Positions 55,077 to 64,000 of a stretch of 64,000 bases of DNA are shown here, piece after piece (position 1 is the first letter of the stretch; every line of letters starts with the position of its first letter). The stretch comes from Opitutales bacterium. Lineage in GTDB: Bacteria > Verrucomicrobiota > Verrucomicrobiia > Opitutales > Oceanipulchritudinaceae. The stretch is taken from assembly GCA_016932335.1 (NCBI GenBank), contig JAFGCZ010000007.1, positions 18,844-82,843 on the forward strand. Direction: 5' to 3'. A program made the position numbers and the translations under genes. Below the pieces are notes generated by a model, which was not told the origin of the DNA, did not search any database, and saw only the letters and a list, made by a program, of their open reading frames with translations.

Positions 55077-57008
55077 TCAATGTTTGTCTGCATCCGGCTC
55101 TGCTATCGTTTCGCTTTCCAGTTCTGTTGCTCCGGAAATATGCTGTACATCGGTGGATAACAGGTAGGTAATGGCATCGAAAAGAAGCTTCTGGTCAGGT
55201 GTGGCATCGCCAATGCGTCCGTGGATGGCGGCATCCAGTAGTTTGTTGCCCGACATCTGTTGCACATTCAGGGCAAAGGGCAGAGCGTTGAGCGGATCTT
55301 TTTCCAGCACCAGCAGGAAGGCCAGAGAGGTGGCTCCTTCGCTTTGGTTTACCGCCAGGCTCTTATTCCAGAGCACCAGCGCATCCCCTTGTTTGCCCGA
55401 ATTCCAGAGAATTAACCCCTGTGCGGACATCACCGCGGAGTCTTTGTCCGAAAGTGGATACAGGTAGGTGAGCAGTTTGCTCCAGGGCAGCAGCGGCTCC
55501 TTTTTCAAGGCGTGGAGCATCTGCAGGTTATAAAAACTGATGGTGGCCACCCGGCGCGCATCCATGCGCTCCGGTCGAGGTTCCAGAGCTTTCAGCGACC
55601 ATTCCAGGGCTTCTGCGTCGTTGCCCAGTTTGGCATAGGCATTGGCCACCAGATAAATATCCTGAGCTTCTGTTTTACGGTCTTGGGCTTCCGCCCAGTT
55701 CGGCGCCGAAACAAACCAAGTCAGGCCGATGCCCAGCACCCCCAGGCCGATATTTGTCCAAAGTTTTTCCACTTCCACCAGTAATACGCCACCACTGAAA
55801 ACACAAAGCATGGGCACCAGGGGCAGCCGGAATCGGGCACTGGCATAGTACAAGAGCATTCCACCGGAATAGGCACAGATCATCAAAATCAGCGCAGCAT
55901 GCTTTCGGGAAAACTGTTCTCGGCCCACCGCCAGCCCGCAGACGGCAAATCCCAGAATCAGAGACCAACACAGCACGTTCGGTTTCAACAGAGGACTCAT
56001 GGCCTTGTGGAAACTGTAGGTTTTGTTGTTGTACTGCTCAAAGTTGTTGAACAAATATACCGTCTTTTTGCTCATTAAACGGATGAAATGGGCCGGGTCG
56101 CCTTTGACTTCGTTGCGCCCCTTACGCTTAAAGTAATCGGTAATCTGCTCCACGGAGTAGGGGGGCTTTTTCCCTGTTTCTTCCTCGTATTGCAGTTCCG
56201 ATGCTTTTCGTGCCGGGTTTTCTCCGGGGTTCAGTTGTGTGATAAAGTAATCCTGCTTGTAGTACTTTCCGTTCGATCCGTGTTTATTGGCCGCGTAGAA
56301 ATTAAAATCCCCCTGCCAGGGTAGCACCTTAAAGCTTCCACTGTAGAGATAATTGACCATTCCGTAACTGCCCAGAATCATTAGAGCCCCCAGACACAGC
56401 AGGGAGGCATGCACAACTCCCTTGTGGAAGTGCTCGGCGGTAAAGAGCAGAGCAATGGGCGCTACCACCAGTACCGTAAGAAAATGCGGGCGCGCGCAGA
56501 TGGCCAACCCCAGGAAGATCCCTCCCAGCAAATAATTGTAAGCTTTTTCTTTGGCCATCAGCCGGTCTATCCCCAGTAGACACAGCGTAATTGAGAACGT
56601 CGTGTCCAGCGGATCTGCCATAAAATAGATGCTTACCGGATAGAGTGCATAGAGCAGAGAAGCCAGCACCGCAGCTCCCTCGTTGTCCCAAAGCCGCTTG
56701 GCAATGTTGCCTACCAGAAAAGCAGACAGAGCGTGGCATAGCAATCCGAACAATCCGGCCACGTGAGCCAGCTCGCTTTGGGGTACTCCCGCCACTCGAA
56801 ACCCGGCCAGCACCCCTTGATAGAGCATCGCCCGGTAGAAGGGTTCATTGCTGAATCCTCCATCTACAATTTGTCCGGCCAACACCAGTGTTTCCTCCCC
56901 GTCTAGATGGGGCGACTGTCCAAGGGCCGTGCCCCAATACCAGTCCAGATAGGCAAACCCATAGAACAGAGCTCCGGCAACAACCAGTAAGCGAAGTATT
57001 TTATACAT
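55077..57008 (-). CDS. Polytopic glycosyltransferase (GT39/PMT-like) with C-terminal TPR-like region
   Basis: Many TM helices, LYPVSIYFMADPLDTTFSITLCLLGIDRLM...AICARPHFLTVL. Confidence 0.8.
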   Translation of the reverse strand: MYKILRLLVVAGALFYGFAYLDWYWGTALGQSPHLDGEETLVLAGQIVDGGFSNEPFYRAMLYQGVLAGFRVAGVPQSELAHVAGLFGLLCHALSAFLVGNIAKRLWDNEGAAVLASLLYALYPVSIYFMADPLDTTFSITLCLLGIDRLMAKEKAYNYLLGGIFLGLAICARPHFLTVLVVAPIALLFTAEHFHKGVVHASLLCLGALMILGSYGMVNYLYSGSFKVLPWQGDFNFYAANKHGSNGKYYKQDYFITQLNPGENPARKASELQYEEETGKKPPYSVEQITDYFKRKGRNEVKGDPAHFIRLMSKKTVYLFNNFEQYNNKTYSFHKAMSPLLKPNVLCWSLILGFAVCGLAVGREQFSRKHAALILMICAYSGGMLLYYASARFRLPLVPMLCVFSGGVLLVEVEKLWTNIGLGVLGIGLTWFVSAPNWAEAQDRKTEAQDIYLVANAYAKLGNDAEALEWSLKALEPRPERMDARRVATISFYNLQMLHALKKEPLLPWSKLLTYLYPLSDKDSAVMSAQGLILWNSGKQGDALVLWNKSLAVNQSEGATSLAFLLVLEKDPLNALPFALNVQQMSGNKLLDAAIHGRIGDATPDQKLLFDAITYLLSTDVQHISGATELESETIAEPDADKH

Positions 57009-57011
57009 GGA

Positions 57012-57701
57012 TCAGCGGCGAAAGAGGTTATACTTGAGGATGGCATAGATGGCACGGACCCCATCCTTCCACGTAATCTTTTTCCCCTCGGCATAGGTTC
57101 TTCCGTAGTAGCTGACACTGCCCTCAAAAATGCAGCAGTTCAACCGGGCTACCTTCGCCGTCAGCTCCGGTTCTATACCGAAACGGTTCTCTTCCAGTTG
57201 GATCTTGTCCAGTATTTCCTTTTTGAAAATCTTATAGCAGCATTCCATGTCTGTTAGATTCAGATTGGTCAGCATGTTGGAGAGCATGGTCAGGAATTGG
57301 TTTCCCAGCATATGCCAGTAGTAGACCACACGGTGCAATTCGCTCCCGATAAAGCGCGAGCCGAAGACGACATCGGCGTGCCCTTCCAGTATGGGTTGAA
57401 TCAGCTTGGGCAACTCTGCCGGATTGTACTCCAAGTCGGCATCTTGAATTGCCACAATATCTCCCGTGGCTTGGGCAAAACCGGTTCTCAACGCAGCACC
57501 CTTGCCCTGGTTGACTTCGTGGTAGAAAACCTTGATCAGAGGGCTATCCAGCTTTTTCAGGATGTCCGGGGTTCCATCCTGCGAGCAGTCGTCCACCAGA
57601 ATAATCTCTTTCAGGGGAATTTGGGCAGCCTGCACGCGTTCGAGCACAGTCATTACGGTGTCTACTTCGTTGTAGACAGGGATAATAACAGAAACATTCA
57701 T
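57012..57701 (-). CDS. Family 2 glycosyltransferase (dolichyl-phosphate mannosyltransferase-like)
   Basis: [69 protein letters not shown]; start trimmed. Confidence 0.93.
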   Translation of the reverse strand: MNVSVIIPVYNEVDTVMTVLERVQAAQIPLKEIILVDDCSQDGTPDILKKLDSPLIKVFYHEVNQGKGAALRTGFAQATGDIVAIQDADLEYNPAELPKLIQPILEGHADVVFGSRFIGSELHRVVYYWHMLGNQFLTMLSNMLTNLNLTDMECCYKIFKKEILDKIQLEENRFGIEPELTAKVARLNCCIFEGSVSYYGRTYAEGKKITWKDGVRAIYAILKYNLFRR

Positions 57702-57732
57702 ATCAGAGTGGGGGAGGGTTACAGAGAGAGGA

Positions 57733-58098
57733 TCAACCGGCAATAAAGCGAATCTCCTGGATATGTCCACACCCTTCTAGGGCGCGAATTGCTTCCAGAT
57801 ACCGCTTCTGCTGAAATAAGAGTTCACGTTTTACAATTGGGTTTCCCACCGACACCACGAGCACCCCGTTGTTGTCTATCCTGATCGGACTGCAACGGTG
57901 CGCATTATCCCCTAAAATGTTTTTCCAGTTACTCATCAGTGTTTCCTCCGGGGTCAGTTTCCCTATCTGATACCGTTCGGTCAGCACTTCAATCAGGCTG
58001 TCCAAGGGCACTGAAGCACGGTCTATCGATCTCGAATAGTTCAGAGGCAGGCCCCGGAACTCCGCTATCAGATTTTCTGTGCGACGTGGTAATTTCAT
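57733..58098 (-). CDS. DUF721/DciA-like protein
   Basis: [51 protein letters not shown]. Confidence 0.7.
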   Translation of the reverse strand: MKLPRRTENLIAEFRGLPLNYSRSIDRASVPLDSLIEVLTERYQIGKLTPEETLMSNWKNILGDNAHRCSPIRIDNNGVLVVSVGNPIVKRELLFQQKRYLEAIRALEGCGHIQEIRFIAG

Positions 58099-58246
58099 TT
58101 ATAACCGCCCAGAATAGATTATTTTTGCCTTCTGGCAATCCGTAAGACTGATTCGTCGCTTTCTTTATCCGGAAAATCGCGCTTGCTCCCTTTTCTCAGG
58201 TCTATATAGGGGAGGCAGTTCCACCCTCATTTTCATACCCGTTGTT

Positions 58247-59233
58247 ATGCTGTATTTGCTTATCGTATCCATTGCCTGGGGCTTTTCTTTTGGGCTTTTT
58301 TCAGGTCAGCTGAAAACGCTGGACCCCACTCTGGTGGCTTTTCTACGCCTGTTTTTGGCTGTTCCTTTTTTTGCTCCGTTTTTCCGTCCCAAAGGCATTT
58401 CCTATAAGCACCTGCTCTATTTGGGCTGTATAGGGGGAATTCAATTCGGGGCTATGTATGTCTTCCTCAACCTTTCCTATCAGTTTCTGGAAAGTTGGCA
58501 AATTGCTCTCTTTACGATCTTTACCCCGCTCTACCTCAGTGTCATCGACGGTATTTGGGAGGACCGTTTTCACCCCTTCGGCTTGCTCATGGCCCTGGTC
58601 GCCATCATCGGTGCTGCCGTTATTCACTACGATGAGAAAATCACCGAGTCCATCCTTACCGGTGTGCTCTACATGCAGATGAGTAATGTCTGTTTTGCCT
58701 TTGGCCAAGTGGCCTACCGCCACGTTCGCAGACAGATTCCCAAAGAACACAGCGACTTTTCCCTGCAATGTATCCTCTTCATCGGCGCCTCCATTGTAAC
58801 CGCGGTGGCTACATCCTATCAGGGTACCTGGGGCGATCTGGCAAAGGTCGAATGGGATCAGGTGCTGACCCTCCTTTATATGGGCGTTATTGCCTCCGGG
58901 CTCTGCTTCTTTTTCTGGAACAAGGGCGCCACTATGGTCAGTATCGGAACACTGGCGGTTTTCAACAACCTCAAGATTCCCATTGCCATGCTCATTTCGC
59001 TCACCGTTTTCGGCGAGAGCACCAATTACTATCGCCTTTTCTGTGGCTCCATTATTCTCAGCGTGGCCATGTTCCTTTCTGAGCTTAACGAGCGATACCA
59101 GACCAATACCAAGTTTTCCGACAGGGTGGACGCCTGGGTTCTCGGCCTGCTCGATAATATCCGCATTGCCTACCTCGCCAAAGTAGAGGAAATCAAAGAG
59201 CGCGCAGCAAAAGAGCGGGATCAGGATAACTGA
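58247..59233 (+). CDS. EamA/DMT family transporter
   Basis: Ten predicted TM helices, LLIVSIAWGFSFGLFSG..., TLAVFNNLKIPIAMLISLTVFGES. Confidence 0.88.
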   Translation: MLYLLIVSIAWGFSFGLFSGQLKTLDPTLVAFLRLFLAVPFFAPFFRPKGISYKHLLYLGCIGGIQFGAMYVFLNLSYQFLESWQIALFTIFTPLYLSVIDGIWEDRFHPFGLLMALVAIIGAAVIHYDEKITESILTGVLYMQMSNVCFAFGQVAYRHVRRQIPKEHSDFSLQCILFIGASIVTAVATSYQGTWGDLAKVEWDQVLTLLYMGVIASGLCFFFWNKGATMVSIGTLAVFNNLKIPIAMLISLTVFGESTNYYRLFCGSIILSVAMFLSELNERYQTNTKFSDRVDAWVLGLLDNIRIAYLAKVEEIKERAAKERDQDN

Positions 59234-59272
59234 CCCCGCTCTGCGGTATAAATAAACTTGCGCTTGGGTGCC

Positions 59273-61093
59273 TTACCAGTGGTAGGTAAAGCCTGCGCTG
59301 TACTGACGCGGGGAGGCCGGTGTTCCGGGCACTTCCTCGAAGTCGTCATCCCAAAGATTATCCATTACGGCATTCAGCTCCAGGCCTTCCATGTAAGGTA
59401 CTTCCCACGTGATTCCCAGGCTGGAGATAAAGGCATCGTCGTCGCTCTGGCGTAGACGGTTCGGTTCCTGATCGCGGTATTCATTGTCGCTGCGGATGAA
59501 GACTCCCTTGATCGGTTCCCAGACCAATGCCAGCGTTACCCGGTTGCGGGCATAGTTCAACGCATAGAAACTGGCGTCCACGGTTGCGTCGCGGTAGTCT
59601 TCAGACTTGTCCAGGTAGGTATAGCCGAGCAGGGCTTCAAAATGCTTCCATTTACGGCTCACAGAGGCCTCGAACCCGCGGGTGTCGATGTCCACTGCAT
59701 TGGCAAAACGGGCATAGTAGGAGCTGCTGTATGTCCAGTCCACCAGATCTCTGTCCTCACGGTAGAAGACCACGGCATTCACTATCCAGCCCTGAATATC
59801 CCAGTTGATGCCCAGCTCGTAATTATCGCTGGTTTCGCGTCCCAGATTCGGATTTCCGCGGAAAAGACCACTGGTCATGCTGGAGCTCAGCGCTGTGTAC
59901 CCGGGCAGCTGTGTGGTCTGCGAATATCCGGCGTAAACGCTCAGAGGCAGGTCCTTGCTGTCGTAGGTGATTTTTGCCACCGGAGAGCCTTTGCTGCTGT
60001 CGCGGTCGCTGGTGGTAACTGTGGCTCCGGCGGCAACCGTCCATTCGCGGCTCAGGTAGTATTCCGGCAGTACGGTTACCGTGGCATAGGCGCGGGAGTC
60101 GAAATCACCGTGGATCAGGCTCGTGGATTCGATTTCATCGGTCAAAACCTGAGCAGAGAAACTGACCCCATACTGATCGTTGCTCAAATGCCCGTCGCCG
60201 CCCAGCGAATAAACGTTGGTCTCATGCACATAGGCATTGTTGGGCGCATAGCGATTGTAAATGTAATGGTCGTTGTTTTTGCGGTAGTAGCTGCTCACCT
60301 GCAGATAATCCTTTTCACTCAGCACTAAACGGTGGTTTAGCATGAAAAGGCTGGTCTGGATGTCTTCGGTTTCAAAGCTACCAAACGGTGTATACATGTT
60401 TGGCCAACCGAAAAACTTATCCTGATAACCGGCAAAGAAGTCGGTTTGCCCGTAGGCTGATATTAGTTGCGCGCGGGCGGCGTAGCGCTCCATATTGTGG
60501 TCGCCGCCGATAATGGCACCGTCGCTCTCGGAGTGGGCTGCACTCACCTGAACGCCCAGCGTTCCGGCTCCCACCTGAGTGGTCTCTCCGGCAAAAACAC
60601 TTCCGTAAAGATAATCATCATCACCCATTCCAAAGGAAACGCTGCCCGCATTGGTGATCGGCATCCAGTTGTAGTAAATGGTGCCCACCGAAGCATTGAA
60701 TCCCTTCAGGCTGTTTTCGGTTCCCGTGGCTACACGCGCATTGGAAAGCATGGCCGGCGGTATCGGCAGCTCGGCAGAGTAGTGGCCAGTCTGTGGATCG
60801 TAAACCGTTACGGAACCCACGCTGAAAGCCGTGTTCTCAAAAATACCACCACGGATGCTTACATCCCCCTGGCCCTCGGCCATGTTGCGGGTCTGTAAAT
60901 CTACTGACGGTTCATACCTTAAACCGGTTACCGGTTGGGTGAAGGCTGCCGCGGATTGAGTGTTGGCTACCCGGGTCTCGGAGACCAGGTAAGGATCCAG
61001 CAAAACCACATCACCACTGGCAACGGTTTCTTGTCCCTGAGCCGCAATAGACAGTAACGGCGAAAGACATGCAAAGCAGATTATATTACGCAT
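59273..61093 (-). CDS. TonB-dependent outer membrane receptor
   Basis: Signal peptide, plug (GQGDVSIRGGIFENTAFSVGSVTVYDPQTG), beta-barrel ending in aromatic QYSAGFTYHW. Confidence 0.92.
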   Translation of the reverse strand: MRNIICFACLSPLLSIAAQGQETVASGDVVLLDPYLVSETRVANTQSAAAFTQPVTGLRYEPSVDLQTRNMAEGQGDVSIRGGIFENTAFSVGSVTVYDPQTGHYSAELPIPPAMLSNARVATGTENSLKGFNASVGTIYYNWMPITNAGSVSFGMGDDDYLYGSVFAGETTQVGAGTLGVQVSAAHSESDGAIIGGDHNMERYAARAQLISAYGQTDFFAGYQDKFFGWPNMYTPFGSFETEDIQTSLFMLNHRLVLSEKDYLQVSSYYRKNNDHYIYNRYAPNNAYVHETNVYSLGGDGHLSNDQYGVSFSAQVLTDEIESTSLIHGDFDSRAYATVTVLPEYYLSREWTVAAGATVTTSDRDSSKGSPVAKITYDSKDLPLSVYAGYSQTTQLPGYTALSSSMTSGLFRGNPNLGRETSDNYELGINWDIQGWIVNAVVFYREDRDLVDWTYSSSYYARFANAVDIDTRGFEASVSRKWKHFEALLGYTYLDKSEDYRDATVDASFYALNYARNRVTLALVWEPIKGVFIRSDNEYRDQEPNRLRQSDDDAFISSLGITWEVPYMEGLELNAVMDNLWDDDFEEVPGTPASPRQYSAGFTYHW

Positions 61094-61337
61094 GGATTAA
61101 TTACATGTGAATTTTTGGAGAAAAATCAAATGTTAAAAAGAAAAAATATTCCATTTAACAAGAATACGCAAAGTGCTCATCCTCAAGCCTCGTCCCTGTG
61201 CATTCCGGGCCAGCCCTCACCCGCTTCCATTTGTGTGAATTCGTGTCCATTCGTGGTCGCTTGAGTCATATAGAGGCACTACGCGCTATTGACACCCCTT
61301 CTCCTTATCCATCAAGTGTCGTCAGGTAATTTTTTCC

Positions 61338-63284
<1,947 letters not shown>

Positions 63285-63324
63285 TTTCTTGATCTTCTGA
63301 TATCTGTGTCTTAAAACAGGTGGT

Positions 63325-63414
63325 ATGTTTGAACTCACTCCTCGGGAGCGTCAGGCGCTGGCCGCAGTGTGCCTGTTCCTTGCCCTTTGCCTGCTTGGGT
63401 CTTTTATGTTTTAA
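63325..63414 (+). CDS. Possible 29-aa single-TM micro-protein
   Basis: MFELTPRERQALAAVCLFLALCLLGSFMF*, AGGTGG just upstream, terminator immediately downstream. Confidence 0.4.
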   Translation: MFELTPRERQALAAVCLFLALCLLGSFMF

Positions 63415-63417
63415 CAC

Positions 63418-63447
63418 AAAAAAGCTACCCTAGAAGGGTAGCTTTTG
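63418..63447. terminator. Terminator between the 29-aa ORF and the MCP gene (convergent)
   Basis: AAAAGCTACCC-TAGA-GGGTAGCTTTT. Confidence 0.88.
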
Positions 63448-63450
63448 TCT

Positions 63451-64000
63451 TTAGTCACTCAAAAATCCAGAAAGTGGTTCGTCATCATTGTCATGTGCCT
63501 TGGGTTTGTGGACTACATAGCGCCCGCCACTGCCTCCGCCTACGCTCACATTACTCTCGCCTTTGCGCTTGGTGGTTTGTTCATCCGCCTTTCGTCCATA
63601 GACAATGTGGCCCAATTCTCTCACGATACCGTTTAAACTCTCTGCCTGGCTGTTTAATTCCTGGCTGGCACTGGCCGATTCTTCAGCTCCTGCGGCATTT
63701 TGTTGCGTTACTTGTTCCATTTGCGATACCGCAATGGTTACCTGGCGAATACCTTCTGCCTGCTGTTGGCTGGCCATATTGATCTCGTTGATGATATCGC
63801 TCACTTCCGTTGTCAGCCGCACGTTTTCCTGCATAGACTCGTTCACTTTACTGGTAATATTGGTCCCGTGCTCCGCCTTGGCCTGGGCCTGTGTCAACAG
63901 AGCTGAAGTATTGCGGGCAGCTTCGGCGGAACGCTGGGCCAGTGCGCGCACTTCTTCGGCCACCACGGCAAAACCGGCTCCGGCCTCACCGGCACGGGCG
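63451..64000 (-). CDS. Methyl-accepting chemotaxis protein, C-terminal signalling domain (5' part beyond window)
   Basis: VVAEEVRALAQRSAEAARNTSALL...INMASQQQAEGIRQVTIAVSQMEQVTQQNAAGAEESASASQEL. Confidence 0.95.
   Translation of the reverse strand, partial: ARAGEAGAGFAVVAEEVRALAQRSAEAARNTSALLTQAQAKAEHGTNITSKVNESMQENVRLTTEVSDIINEINMASQQQAEGIRQVTIAVSQMEQVTQQNAAGAEESASASQELNSQAESLNGIVRELGHIVYGRKADEQTTKRKGESNVSVGGGSGGRYVVHKPKAHDNDDEPLSGFLSD

Noticed and set aside
61094-61337. Cobalamin or other riboswitch upstream of the TonB receptor
   Set aside because: No conserved riboswitch core recognised on the minus strand.
63321-63417. Full ComEA-like gene
   Set aside because: Only the first 29 codons of a ComEA-like N-terminus are present before a stop and terminator; reported only as a micro-ORF.

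Overview
The window looks like chromosomal sequence of a Gram-negative bacterium, about 50-55% GC by eye. Gene content suggests the PVC/Verrucomicrobia (Opitutae) area, but that placement is inference only. Most of it is ordinary housekeeping sequence: secD-yajC, gcvH-gcvT, an RRM/RGG protein, CBS transporter-lgt-rny, amt, nifJ (PFOR), cheD/cheW, apbE, B12-dependent nrdJ, proC, folD, an rluB-type gene, a moxR/DUF58/vWA (Bat-type) operon, miaA, a PpiD-like protein, nadK, glycosyltransferases, a TonB receptor, an ABC-F gene and a partial MCP. The main accessory region is an AT-richer island at about 26.05-31.2 kb between nrdJ and proC. It holds a frameshifted gene remnant, decayed repeats, a 26-bp perfect palindrome and a complete type II restriction-modification system. 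The endonuclease resembles BglI (recalled from memory), and the system has a C regulator with recognisable C-boxes. The island also has an integron-cassette-like or res-like inverted-repeat unit around a 61-aa ORF, and a serine recombinase whose C-terminus reads through a terminator. Outside the island the best leads are tandem NrdR-box-like sites upstream of nrdJ, a candidate stand-alone structured RNA at about 13.43-13.58 kb, a structured leader upstream of the RRM gene, a vWA-TPR-repeat-Q/N-rich fusion protein, and a 29-aa membrane micro-ORF. All family calls come from reading motifs; no database search was run.
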